Shown: piece after piece, positions 32,721 to 43,527 of the stretch
Layout of the letters: every line of letters starts with the position of its first letter
Position numbering within the stretch: position 1 is the first letter of the stretch
Assembly (NCBI RefSeq): GCF_050947875.1
Contig: NC_134569.1
Coordinates: 189,716,067-189,780,066 of the forward strand
Length of the DNA: 64,000 nt
Direction of reading: 5' to 3'
DNA from: Dermacentor variabilis
Lineage: Eukaryota; Arthropoda; Arachnida; Ixodida; Ixodidae
Program-made: the position numbers and the translations under genes
Notes under the pieces: generated by a model
Databases searched by the model: none
Seen by the model: the letters and a program-made list of their open reading frames with translations, nothing else
Told to the model about the DNA's origin: nothing

Positions 32721-33224
32721 TAGAGAAAGTTCGGCTCCGCTCGCGTACTTGCTGAATGATTCCCCTTCGGGAGAACTCAGCCGTGCCCATTTCGCCGACC
32801 TGAAGGCCTTTGCGTCACGGTCCGACCAGCTCGCGCCGGTGCCCTGTGGCACCACCCACAAACAACAGGACCGCATTCGGACCACGCACCGGTACAACAT
32901 GAGGAAACGGTCACTTGTGATATCTCTCCGCCACTGAAGGCCCCTCAGTAATATTGCTTAGCCTCAGTGGTCTAGCTTCTTTGCGGCCAGTGCACCAAAA
33001 GAAGCTGGCCCCAGCCCAGCTTTGTGCTAGTCTTGTGGCAGTGTGTTGTATCAGTGTGCATTTTTTTGTATGCATGCTGACTGTCATTATTGTTTTAATG
33101 TTTAAGTGTGCTTAATGTTCCCTTGTACAGTTGTTTACTTTGGTTAGTCGTACAGGTACTGAACATTGTTGTTTCTGGTTTTGTCTGTTTTCCGTTTCTT
33201 TTGCGAGAGGAGGGATGGTAAAAA

Positions 33225-34120
33225 AAGACTTTACGAAGCACGGCGGTGGAGAGGACACGCGTTTTCCACCCCTATACGATGCGCTCAATGATCAGTGGGC
33301 GGGCGACCAGCGCGCGTTGTGACCGGCAGGGGTGCGCGCGAGCGTGTGCAGGCTCGACTATTGGTGCGTATGCCTATGACGTGACGGATGATGCGGCCAC
33401 GCCGGCAAATGAGCCGCCGGGTTTCCCCAGACCAACAGTGCCATTGCTGGCAGTATGTCGCACAAACGCAAGCCCCCGACTATAGGCAACATGGCCGCTC
33501 GAGGAGAGCCACGTGGCCCCCAACGTCGACAAACCTAGGGCAGACCCGGACGATCACCGAGACCGTCTTCCCCTGCGGCTACCTCAAGGCCGCGGCCGGA
33601 GACCAAAAGGACGGTGGCGACCTGGACAAGCCAGGAAGCTCAGGAGGCACCCAGGAGCTTCGCCACCAATGCGCCTTGGCTGCCCATGGACCGGGTGCCT
33701 TGGCCATGCCGCGGCCGCACGATAAATTTCGGCGATCAAATGCCGGCACCGCCCGAGACGGAGTTTTGTGCCACGTGCAGCACGACGGTCTGTTTCCTGA
33801 GCCATTTCTCTAGAAACCTAGACGTAGCGCGCACAAAGTAGGTCGCCGAGAAGCGCCGTGGGGCGGGCGTCCCGACTGGAGAACAGCCGTCTCCGTTGCC
33901 GGACGCGGACCTCGCGGCCCTGTACCAGCGACGCATGCGGTAGAGCCCGGGGTTCGCGGCACTGATGGCGGGGCCGCCGTTCCCTGCGCCGCAAGGGAAC
34001 CCATCGTCGGACGAGGCCGCCCACATGGACTCATTACTGGGTAAGCTGAGCGAGCTCTTGTACGAAAAGCGCTTGTATAAAATCCGTCAGTCCCTCCTCA
34101 TGTTACCTGACTTAGTTTCG
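33225..34120. other. GC-rich tail region after gypsy 1
   Basis: CpG-rich sequence with overlapping short frames on both strands. One forward frame (33614-33841) ends ETEFCATCSTTVCFLSHFSRN, which faintly resembles the Cys-rich tail of piggyBac transposases but has no supporting domain upstream. It may include a 3' LTR of gypsy 1, which I could not confirm. Confidence 0.35.
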
Positions 34121-34137
34121 TTGTGTGTGTGTGTAAT

Positions 34138-34262
34138 AATAATATTTGGGGTTTTACGTGCCAAAACCACTTTCTGATTATGAGGCACGCCGTAGTGGAG
34201 GACTCCGGAAATTTTGACCACCTGGGGTTCTTTAACGTGCACCTAAATCTAAGCACACGGGT
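34138..34262 (-). mobile_element. Tick SINE fragment (tRNA-derived family, Ruka-like)
   Basis: The bases TTTGGGGTTTTACGTGCC, GATTATGAGGCACGCCGTAG and CACCTGGGGTTCTTTAACG are the 3' body of a SINE I remember as extremely common in ixodid ticks, here on the minus strand. The tRNA-like head with A and B boxes is missing, so the copy is 5'-truncated. The family name (Ruka) is from memory and not certain. Confidence 0.7.
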
Positions 34263-34320
34263 GTGTGTGTGTGTGCACTAAATCTAATCACACACACACG
34301 GGTGTGTGTGTGTGTGTTCT
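34256..34320. repeat. (GT)n with duplicated SINE end
   Basis: GT runs at about 34261-34274 and 34303-34318 separate two copies of the sequence CAC(C)TAAATCTAA(G/T)CACAC...GGGTGTG. The second copy looks like a local duplication of the SINE end with microsatellite growth. A further GT run precedes the SINE at 34122-34134. Confidence 0.75.
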
Positions 34321-34483
34321 CTCCCACGTTTTTTTTAGACAGTGTTAATAGTACTTGCTGGGCTGAGGTAGCAATTAGCTAGTGCATGGAAGGCTCAATC
34401 GTCTTTGGTGCATTATCCCCTACCAGCTGCTTCGCCAGACTGGTAGTGGGGCAATTAAGGAGAGGAGGTTGAGGGAATTAGGT

Positions 34484-34520
34484 TAAATGCGCCCGCGCAA
34501 TGGCGCGTCGAATTCCCCAA
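34484..34520 (-). repeat. Inverted copy of the 22249-22284 segment
   Basis: Reverse complement of the GC-rich block at 22249-22284, again directly followed by TTCTGCAATCCTTAA in plus orientation. Confidence 0.75.
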
Positions 34521-34522
34521 TC

Positions 34523-34668
34523 TTCTGCAATCCTTAAGCCGCACTGTGTCCTCGCTCCGTGCCAGTTGTCAGCGGTGGCGCTTCACTCGCGATGGTTCGC
34601 GGTGAGGGCGGAGCTAGTGATGTCACGAAGCGGCCTCTGGTGGCTACTGTCGTGACGGTAGCGTCACA
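34523..34668 (+). repeat. Paralogue with the unoccupied TTAA site
   Basis: TTCTGCAATCC-TTAA-GCC here corresponds to the two flanks of the Kolobok-like element at 22.3-23.6 kb with only one TTAA (34534-34537). The following 130 bases match 23634-23760. After GGTAGCGT the sequence diverges to CACAGAACACCTATAAAAAC, which holds a TATA-like box and may be a promoter of an unknown repeat. Confidence 0.85.
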
Positions 34669-34841
34669 GAACACCTATAAAAACTTAGAGAAGGGAAACT
34701 GTACTTTCCACAGTGCTACGGAAATAAGCGTAGCGGTGGCGTCGTGAACTAAAGTATGTGACCACGGGTGGCGCTGTACAACAGGAAACGGAAACGGGGT
34801 TTTGCACAGTATGGTCGCTTTACCTACTGGGTTCTGGCTGA

Positions 34842-34963
34842 TGCGCATCGATCGTGCTCCCGCCAGTTAGGTTGCTGTGTGGCAAACGTAGCGCCTACAT
34901 ATGGATGTAGGCGCTACGTTTGCCACACAGCAACCAAACTGGCGGGAGCACGATCAAGGCGCA
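34842..34963. repeat. 59-bp near-perfect inverted repeat with 4-bp loop
   Basis: Arm 1 (34842-34900) and arm 2 (34905-34963) are reverse complements with three mismatches, two of them near the outer end; the loop is ATGG. The inner arm reads GGCAAACGTAGCGCCTACAT. Transcribed, it would fold into a hairpin of about 59 base pairs; as DNA it could extrude a cruciform. No protein frame explains it. Confidence 0.95.
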
Positions 34964-34989
34964 GCAGAATATATGTAGCGCTGAGTCAT

Positions 34990-36350
34990 ATCGAGTTAAG
35001 GCACACTCTGAACTGACTTTTAAGGGCATCCCTAGCGGTTTTTCGTTTATTACGCCGCCGTTACCCCGAGTTGTGCCGCCGCGCTCCAGCTGTTGCATTT
35101 CGTGTAGGGCTACTGACAGAGTGCGGTTTCCAGGTGGCACGATGGCCTCGACTGGAATAAACGCACACACCAAAGATTGAGTAAGCTTGAAAATATTTTA
35201 TTTGCATTTTACAAGTACAACAAAAAGCACACGTCTACGGATCCACACAAACGCGGTTACATAGTCAAGAACATAGTCAAGAAATGGCTCATTAATAAGG
35301 GTAGCACAGACGCACAAGAAAGAAGACCTAAGCTACAAAACGTACAGTCGGCTGCTAAACATAACTTCCCTGTCACCGCGTGTCACTTTTATACAGCATC
35401 TTTAGAACACTACCAGGGCGGGTAATTTGGCGAAAAGAACGCGACAGCTTACGGCCGTCAGCTGCCTCTTCCTTACGGGTGTCATAATTATCCTAATCTC
35501 CGCATCAACGTCGTGCAAGTCCGCATACAGGTATCTGTATCTGAACCACATGTGCCAGCTTAATACATGTGTAGTGAAATTATGATAACCACTGCGTCTT
35601 ATCAAACGTATTGGTTTTGCAAATGCGCATTACAGCTGACGGAACGACATACTGTAAGTGAAGCACAAGAGAACAAGGACAAAAGGAGGATGCAACACTT
35701 GAAGAAGTGAAGAATTAGTAGGCGTACAGCAAACAAGCGATGACGGAGAACACACAATGATGCATCGGGTGTTCTGTGACATCGGTTTGCGTACTTACGG
35801 TGTTATGGAGATCAACGGCATAAAAACGTACCTTCAAGCGTATTCCGTCAACCTCCGCCGCATTCATTATGATAATCAACGCCTAAACGAAATGAGGCAC
35901 TATTTTTTGCCAAGAGTAGACCTCTTTACAGCAAGTCTGTGTAATGACTGGCAGACGAAACCAGCATGCTTTCGAAAATGTTTTACCGCCGTAGTATTCG
36001 AACGCCAACGGCCAGGAAACACATCGATACCAATAGGCTGTCGACTGTCGGTGGTTAATCAAGTACAAAAACCTTGACGCTATGACTAAAAAGCAGCTTC
36101 AACAATCAAATTAAAAAAATATCAACTGCCTATTTGCCTGAGGTAAAAAAACATCCTTAGACACCTCGATTGTTCATGTCAATGGTTAGTGTAAATTAAA
36201 AAAATCAGCATGTTCAGCGCCCCTAGCAGAGAAAGCACCAATTAAAGTATTCGACCAAATTACAGTAGTTCCACTTGCGCGCTTACGCTGAAACGCGCCT
36301 CGATTGATTTTTCGCCCTCTGTGGCCATTTGTTGAACTTGAGAGTGTGCG
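34990..36350. other. Intergenic, nothing recognised
   Basis: A poly(A)-signal-like GGAATAAACG at 35154-35160 may end an unknown transcript. A forward frame at 35757-36077 (106 codons) has no motif. No repeats seen apart from AT-rich tracts. Confidence 0.4.
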
Positions 36351-36354
36351 GGGC

Positions 36355-36440
36355 CTGGTAGCGTGCCCTGTTTCTCCTTGGGACGACGCCCGGCACGTAC
36401 AGGCGCCGAAATCATTAAATGGCGTGCGCGAGCGTCAGCG
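36355..36440 (+). repeat. Diverged relative of the Tc1 left flank
   Basis: GTAGCGTGCCCTGTTTCTCC and the following GGGACGACGCCCGGCACGTACAG match 23753-23798, and a weaker match (GCGCGAGCGTCA at 36425-36436) continues into the Tc1 terminal repeat. The locus is thus a third, partial member of the mosaic seen at 23.6-23.8 and 34.5 kb. Confidence 0.7.
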
Positions 36441-36921
36441 CCGTATGACAGGGCGAGGCAGGAAACAGTCTGAGGCTAAGCGCATGCGGACAAAGCGCAC
36501 TCAGCTGGGCCCATCGTCTGCTAGGCTGTTCTTTCTTAAGGACGTCACCCCACATTATCGCACTTGAGACGAATAGGCAGCGTGCGTAGGCGAATGGTTT
36601 TCCTCGCATTTTACATTTCAATATCAGCGTCGTAGCAACCAAGCAAGGAAATAAAATATAAAGGTATGAACGCCCGACGCTCTCTACCTACTGTAAACTC
36701 GTTCACCATCGACCTGCAACGTCTCCAACACCATTGCGGCGCCTGCTGCGTCACGCCAAGACGTTCCGGTGTCCTCGCATACTACAATATTACTCGAAGT
36801 CGTTTGGCTGTCGTGCGGGCGCTAGCGCTAACCATACGTGAGCGCCAGTGTGCTGCCAGTGCAGCCACTGCCGTTGCGGAATGCGTAACAGGCTAGCAGT
36901 TTTTGAAATGATTTCTTACCT

Positions 36922-37426
36922 GGTGTGTGGCTGTTCTGCGCTTCGCTGATTGCATCGCTATCCACGCCGTATTCCTGGGCTTCAACTATAGGAAGGTGGC
37001 AGAGGATACCACTCATTTCACTGTGGCGCCACTCTGACGGCGCCGCCCTACTCAGCTTCTGCAACTCTCTTTCCTGTAGTGTACACAAAAAGATTAATAT
37101 CTGAAGCACGGCTACTAAGCCGGCAACGCCGTCTGCGAGCTGAACGAAGAGGCTATAGAAGAAATAAACAGATACTTTGTTGTACTTCCCCTTCAAATTT
37201 TTCCAATGCGTCCTAAGCTGTTGCCACGTCCAACTGTAGCCTAGGCGGCGCCTTTCTTCTTCCACACGGCCAAATGGACTTGGTTGCGTTGACACCGAGA
37301 GTCCAGCAGCTCTCCTATCCTCATTGCACTAATTATTGCGAGAAACGCTGTCGTTTCCTGCGCAGAAAAATACACTCGCGGCGACCACATTGCGGCGGGA
37401 TCCGGCGTTTCCATCGGGGCAGCCAT
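36922..37426 (-). pseudogene. Myb/SANT-like (trihelix-type) DNA-binding protein, two exons
   Basis: An ATG at 37426 in good context (AAAATGG) opens MAAPMETPDPAAMWSPRVYF and a Trp-spaced region (MWSPRVYFSAQETTAFL, RRLGYSWTWQQLRTHWKNLK, then GKYNK). This matches the three-helix Myb/SANT-like domain common in transposon-encoded partner proteins (Myb_DNA-bind_4 type). A frameshift lies near 37290 between LLDSRCQRNQ and PSPFGRVEEE. Exon 1 ends at GTATCT near 37178. Exon 2 starts after TACACTACAG (about 37076) and ends CCAG/GTAAG near 36922. No downstream exon was found. Such proteins bind transposon ends with Harbinger transposases; no transposase lies next to this one. It could also be a host Myb-like gene relic. 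Confidence 0.6.
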
Positions 37427-37499
37427 TTTCTGACGGATATTGCTGTCCCGCAGCTCGGCGAGTGCAGCAGATCCGCAGCACATTCCCTTCCCATCATTC

Positions 37500-39322
37500 C
37501 TAATGCGATGCAATCCCGTTTACACGCATTCCGAAAGTCGACTTACTCGTCTCAATCCACACCTGCCTGGCGCATTATTGTGACCGCTTTCCGGGCGCAT
37601 TAGCCCAGTTTACATGGAAGCGATGCGCTTGAAAGTTGATGTGATCCGATGCGATGCGCCAGTTGTCGCATTGATGTAGACGCGGCTTCTGCATTCGAGA
37701 CACTGAAGAGTATTTCTCGGCCCATATGAAGAAGGAGGTTGCTTGCATATGTGAAGTCTGGGCCATTGGACTGAACGCACCGAATGACCGGGACATTTTC
37801 TCCCTCCATAGTGGTAAAAAAGTATGGTCAACTTGAGATGATATTTAAGCATTTCATGAAATTTTTAATACGTAAAATATTTTTATTACGAGCCATTGAT
37901 TTTGAGGTTTCACAATCACAAAATATTTCATATTTAGGTAGATAGAATTATCAGGTTGGTATCAGTGCTCATTTGAGGCAAAAGATGCAGTTGACAAAGC
38001 CAGTATGCAATTTTTTTTGTTGTACAAGGAACACCTGAGGTGGCATGCTCTTTTTCTGTCTGTGGAAAGTGCATGTTGCAAGAAAAAAAATAAAAGCTGA
38101 GGGCACCGATCCTGCAAATACAAAAAGTACCTGCTACTGTTATATTACCGTTACTAATACCTCTCTGACCTGCTGCTGCTTTGCTCGTGCATGAAGTTAT
38201 CTTAATGCACGTGCACATACATACACACGTTACGACCACGTGTGGCAGCTGCAGAGTTAAAATTGGGAACTCAATTTTCCAAATTGAGCTCAGCTTTGGG
38301 TATATCGGCTTCTTCATGCTGCAAACGAGTCACCATTATTGGCAAGAAAACGTTATCTGCAATGATGCAGCTGAAGCAGAGGTGACAGCTTGGTTTGTCA
38401 CTGGAGACAGACACAGACTACCATAACACCAGGATACAGAACTTAGTGTTTAGTACACATCCAGTAACAGCACAATAAAAGATTTACTTACAAATGGAAT
38501 ATGTACCGCTGCGCATTCTCGGACATTGTGGGCCAGAATCTGAAGCACTGCCCCAGTCTGTATATCTGAAAACAGGATGCCAATGCTTCAGAACGAGGCC
38601 CTTGCATTGCTCAATTAAGCCCCTCACATGCTATGTGTGGTGTAATTGCGTTGAAAGTATGACAATATAACAGCAATTGAAAAAGGCTGCTCGAATGACT
38701 AATAGCAGTTCACAAAAACCTCCTTCGGGAACCTATATTACTGCCCTTTTTGCTTTAGTATAATTTAACATCGACAACTAAAAAAGCACCATGGTTCTGA
38801 ATTGGTTAACTATGCACTCATTAATTATTGCTCTTATTTAAATACCTTAAAAAACTGAAAACTGAAACGACAATACTTTTAAGTGTTGCTACAGGGAGAG
38901 CACAATTTAATACGTACCGTAAAACTGATTAGGTACACAAGTGGTGGAGAATCAAGAGTTGCTTCAAGGCACAAGAACAGTTGTAGTGGAGAGCCCATTA
39001 TGTGCTTAGTTCTGAACACATATTTATACAATATGTAAGACCATGCATTCACTCATCACAATTTGCACTACTAAACATGTCAATGATAAATAAAATTATA
39101 CCTCCTATAGAAGCAAAGCCGAAATTTTAAGCTCATTTGTTTGAGAACGAGATGTGGTTCTGTAAGTATAGTTTAGTCCTATAATTTATTGCGCTTGTGT
39201 GGTTCAGGTGTGTTTCTATCAATCTGCAGAATACAGATTGAACCCTTTCCCTACGTGCTAGAATAATAAAAAAGGCTAGCGTCTGCAATGTGTACTTAGC
39301 TTAGTAAATGATATAGTATTTA
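37500..39322. other. Intergenic; GTTTACA-motif region then AT-rich DNA
   Basis: Near 37514-37670 there are GTTTACACG and GTTTACATGG motifs and GATGCGATGCG repeats, like those at 15.56 kb, possibly the end of the element carrying the Myb-like gene. From 37.85 kb on the sequence is AT-rich with no frame of note. Confidence 0.4.
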
Positions 39323-39505
39323 ATTATTGTACATACGACGTGTTCGAAGTCTTCCTGCGTCCATTTCGGAAGCTTCCTTCAGCAAGCGCAGTTCTTCCTC
39401 CCTGCATTTCACACGCTTTTTCATCGACAGCTCAAGTATTTTATCTATCCTAGTAGACGTCCTCGGCCTTACTTCTTCCTTGACAAGTGTTTCAAAGTCC
39501 TTGAT
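39323..39505 (-). CDS. Candidate last exon encoding a charged coiled coil
   Basis: On the minus strand an acceptor ATTCATTGCAG is followed by an open stretch encoding IIKDFETLVKEEVRPR, KILELSMKKRVKCREEEL and RLLKEASEMDAGRLRTR, ending in TAA. The heptad-like Leu/Ile spacing and high charge suggest a coiled coil like the C-termini of Myb/SANT-type proteins. Upstream exons would lie above 39505, where the intact gypsy element now sits from 39826, so that element may have landed in the preceding intron. No family can be named. Confidence 0.4.
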
Positions 39506-39825
39506 AATCTGCAATGAATATCACATTATAATCACCTATTCAGTTTAAGTGCACCAATTAGGATGGACAACTTTAAAAGGGAAGCCAATTCATAGATAGA
39601 GGACCTCCAACTGCAAGATATCTTATTAGTGCGACTGGAAAAGACAATAACAAGAGGTACCATAATGTTACAACAGATACTACCGTTTTTAAAGTGGTCT
39701 ATTTGTTTATATTTACTGATTTGTTTTAAACGTACCCAAAGCGCTTGCTAGAAGCATTGTAGTAGGACACAATTAAAACACACTGCTGAGAACAAAAAGA
39801 TGCAGTGCACAACACCATTACATAT

Positions 39826-39977
39826 TGTTACAAGCACGGGGAAAAGGGGTTTATTGAGGCGTGCGAGAGCAGGAACGGCAGGCTACGAACAACAGGAATG
39901 GCCGCTGCACAGTCTTTGTTCTCCTCTTTCTTCCTCTTCTTGATCCACGCGTCCCTTTTACGCGCTTGGACGTAACA
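39826..39977 (-). repeat. 3' LTR of gypsy 2
   Basis: 152 bp, TGTTACAAGCACGG to GGACGTAACA as read on the plus strand. It matches 44928-45079 with no difference that I can see. On the minus strand the internal side is preceded by the purine-rich GCGAGGAGAGGTATA (39978-39992), a suitable polypurine tract for plus-strand priming. Confidence 0.95.
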
Positions 39978-40013
39978 TATACCTCTCCTCGCAGACAAAG
40001 CCCACTGGGCGAG

Positions 40014-43000
40014 TCAACAAGCTTGTCGTGGCGTGCATGATTTCAACCGTGCTACATGCGCGACTTGTGTCCTAGCAGAACGTCTACCATTGTTCGTGAG
40101 GCGCGCGAGAGTATAGTTCACTTCGCTGACTTTGTCGATGACAACATACGGTCCATCGTAGTTTGCCAGCAGCTTTTGGCACAAACCGCGCTTCCTTGTA
40201 GGAGTCCAAAGCCAAACGAGATCACCAGGGTGATATGCAACAGGCCGATGTCGTGCGTCGTAGCGGGCTTTGGAGTTTTCTTGTGATGCCAAAGTCCGCA
40301 GACGCGCAAGTCTCCGAGCCTCTTCAGCAAGGCATAGCGTATCGGCGACCGTAGGATTGTCGTGGTGGTAAAAAGGGAGGACAGTGTCGAGCGTATACCG
40401 GGGCGGCCGAGCATATAGAAGGAAGAAGGGGCTGTAGCCGGTTGTCTCGTGCTTGGCGGTGTTGTAGGCGTAAGTAATAAACGGTAGAACTTCATCCCAA
40501 TTCTTGTGATCGGACGCAACATACATGGAAAGCATATTTGTGATTGTCCGATTAGTGCGCTCAGTGAGGCCGTTCGTTTGCGGATGATACGGCGTCGAGT
40601 GCCTGAGGTGCGAGTTACATAAACGCACAAGCTCTTCCACGATATCCGCCGTGAATTGACGTCCCCGGTCGCTTATAATAACACCAGGCGGTCCATGTCG
40701 CAGAACAATAGCGTGAAGTAAGAAGAGCGATACTTCGGTGGCGGTGGCTGATGGTATAGCCGCTGTCTCGCAATAGCGCGTGAAATAGTCGGCGCAGACA
40801 ATTATCCAGCGGTTCCCCTTAGATGACTTTGGAAAAGGGCCTAACAGATCAATTCCAACTTGCCGAAAGGGTGAGCTGGGAGGTGGCACAGGTTGAAGCA
40901 GACCAGATGGGGCAGTGGTTGGGCGTTTCCGACGTTGGCACTGTATGCAGCTGGCGACATACAACTCAACCGAATGTCGCATCCGGGGCCAGTAAAAGCG
41001 TTCTTGAATGCGATAAAGGGTGCGCACAGTGCCTAAGTGACCGGAGGTAGGGTCATCGTGCATAGCCTGAAGGATTGCTGGCCGGAGACGCTCCGGCACC
41101 ACTAGAAGGAAGCGTGCACCCGTGCTTGAGTAGTTCCTTTTGTACAGGAGCCCGTCACGTAGACAGTAGCTGCTTGTTGCACTTGAATGGGCAGAAGTGA
41201 AGAGTGGCTCCAATTTGGTGTCTGTCCGTTGTTCTGCTTTGAACACATCGATTTCTGGAAACGCGGATGTCACAGAAGCGACGAGATGATCAAAATCGTC
41301 TGCGTCGCAGTCCGTCGTAGTAAGCGGCATACGGGAAAGGCAGTCTGCGTCAGCATGTTTTCGGCCACTCTTGTAGGCAACAGTGAAGTTATATTCCTGC
41401 AACCTCAAAGCCCAGCGCGCAAGGCGACCACAAGGGTCGCGAAGATTCACGAGCCAGCACAGGGAATGGTGGTCTGTGACGACTAGGAATGGGCGTCCGT
41501 ACAAGTACGAGCGAAATCGCTGAACTGCAAAGATTACAGCGAGGCATTCTTGCTCTGTCACCGTGTAATTTCGTTCAGGTTTGCTTAATGAGCGGCTTGC
41601 ATAAGCAATCACGTGCTGACGGTCGTCATAACGTTGGACCAAGACGGCACCCAAACCGACGCCACTAGCATCTGTGTGGATTTCTGTCGGCGTAGTAGGA
41701 TTGAAGTGGCGAAGGATAGGTCGGGAGGTCAGCAGGAACTTCAGCTGACGAAATGCAGACTCGCACTCGGGTGTCCACTCAAACCGTGCGTCTTTATGTA
41801 GCAGATTTGTCAGAGGATAAGCGACGTCAGCAAAACCAGGAATAAATCGGCGAAAGTAAGAGCAAAGACCCAGAAAACTACGAAGTTGCTTCACTGACTG
41901 CGGCGCACTGAATGCCTCAACAGCTGCCGTCTTGAGGGGATCAGGCCGGATACCGTCTTTGTCAACAAGATGACCCAGCACAAGGGTTTGACGGTCACCA
42001 AATTTACATTTCTTGGAGTTCAGGACCAGGCCGGCGTTTTTGATGCAGTCGAGGACAATATCCAGGCGCGTATTGTGCTCATTGAATGTGCGCCCGAATA
42101 TAACAACGTCGTCAAGATAGCACATACAGATGTTCCATTTTAACCCACGCAGAATGGTGTCCATGAACCTTTCAAAGGTTGCTGGCGCGTTGCACAACCC
42201 AAATGGCATCACATTGAATTCGAATAATCCATCCGGGGTTATGAAGGCTGTTTTCTCTCTGTCTGTCGGGTGTATCGGGATTTGCCAATATCCTGAGCGC
42301 AGGTCCACTGAAGAAAAATAAGAGGCCGAATGAAGACAATCAATTGCATCATCAATCCGGGGCAGCGGGTAGACATCCTTCTTAGTCACGGCGTTTAATC
42401 TTCGATAATCGACGCAAAATCTCCAGTTACCATCTTTCTTTCTGACGAGTATGACCGGAGCTGCCCAAGGACTCGAGGACTCTTGTATTATTCCATTTTT
42501 CATCATGTCACTCACTTGTTCCCCGATTATCTTGCGCTCGTTAGGCGACACGCGATAAGGCTTTTGCCTGATCGGGCGCGCAGATCCCGTATCGATAGTA
42601 TGGCGCGTTCGTGACTCGGGAATCGCGAACGCTTTGTCCGGCTGCGCAAAGTCAAACACTGACAGATGCTTAGAAAGCGTATCCACCAAGGTATGGCGCT
42701 CCCTTGTGCTGAGCGACTTGTTTATCATCGACAGAAGCTTTTTGTCTGAGACTTGGCGAGCGTCAGCAGGTTCACACGGCGAGTCTGTTAGTACGGCTAC
42801 GGACGAAGACGTGTATTCTGCAAAGTAGGCGAGTTTCAAGCCGTCTGGAAGCAGGACGGGTTCTGCCGAGCAGTTGGCCGTCCACAAGCCAGCACGCCCG
42901 TTGTCGATGGATACCACACAATGAGGGACAAAAACGTTCTTCTTCACACAATTTAGATGCATTGGCTCTACGGAGGCATCGAAACTGCCTGGAACTTCAC

Positions 43001-43527
43001 CGCGACATACAACCGGCACGCACACCGAGGTGGACGCAGGCACAACAGTATCTGCAGACACACAAAGTTCACCTTGACTGCAAGTCTCCTCTAAGAGCCC
43101 GGACGAAACATGGTCATCGACGCAAACTTCCCCCGTGCGGCAATCAACGGTCGCACCACACTGCCGCAAAAAGTCGATGCCCAAAATCACTTCGTGCGTC
43201 GATCGGGGAATAACTACAAACTCCGTCGCGAAAACTCCACCAGCCAGGGACACTTCAGCAGTGCACACACAAACAGGGCGCAACGACTCGCCGCTCACTC
43301 CACAAAATGTTGCAGCCTGGTCCCACGGAAATACAACTTTGCGCCCCAACCGACCTTTAAAACCGAGACTCATTACGGATACAGTTGCCCCGGTATCCAC
43401 TAAAGCCATTGTAGGAACACCATCAACAAGTACATGCACTTTGTTCTTAATCATAGCAACTGCAGGGGGCATTTCTGTCGATAGCACGTGTCGAGCGACC
43501 TCACCCCCATCGGCCGCGCTAGCTAGT
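40014..43527 (-). CDS. pol: Pol of gypsy 2 (protease, RT, RNase H, integrase)
   Basis: One uninterrupted frame, read from the frameshift site at 43532-43526 to 40014. There is no need for an ATG: the GTG-started frame at 43487 is only part of it. Counted from 43487, the protease site is VDTGATVSVM (D31), with the later motif VILGIDFLRQCG. RT carries WRFCVDYRRLN, DLRSGYWQIPI and the catalytic YLDD at about residue 457. RNase H carries IHTDASGVGLGAVL (about 605). Integrase has the HHCC finger (HDDPTSGHLG...CIQCQRRK, about 809-850) and the DDE core with D near 880, D near 939 (SDRGRQF) and E near 974 (NGLTERTNRT). A GPY module (YDGPYVV) is near 1112. These steps mature Gag-Pol, copy the RNA and integrate the DNA. 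All catalytic residues I can check are present. No chromodomain is evident. Confidence 0.95.

Larger units (their letters stand above)
26990..33220 (+). mobile_element. Decayed Ty3/gypsy retrotransposon 1
   Basis: Gag, protease, RT, RNase H and integrase remnants follow each other on the plus strand in Ty3/gypsy order. Borders are uncertain. The upstream side has an R/U5-like region with AATAAA at about 27338. The downstream side has a purine run (GAGAGGAGGGATGG) near 33205, suitable as a polypurine tract. I found no matching pair of LTRs, so at least one LTR is missing or too diverged to see. GC content is clearly above the window average. Confidence 0.7.

Noticed and set aside
26990..33220. 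Exact LTR borders of gypsy 1
   Set aside because: No direct repeat could be found between the region before 27.6 kb and the region after 32.9 kb by eye.
33614..33841. piggyBac transposase C-terminus (ETEFCATCSTTVCF...)
   Set aside because: Only a handful of Cys-rich residues resemble it; no DDE domain, no matching TTAA-bounded ends around it.
40118..40630. 170-codon minus-strand frame within pol of gypsy 2
   Set aside because: It overlaps the integrase in another frame and has no motif.
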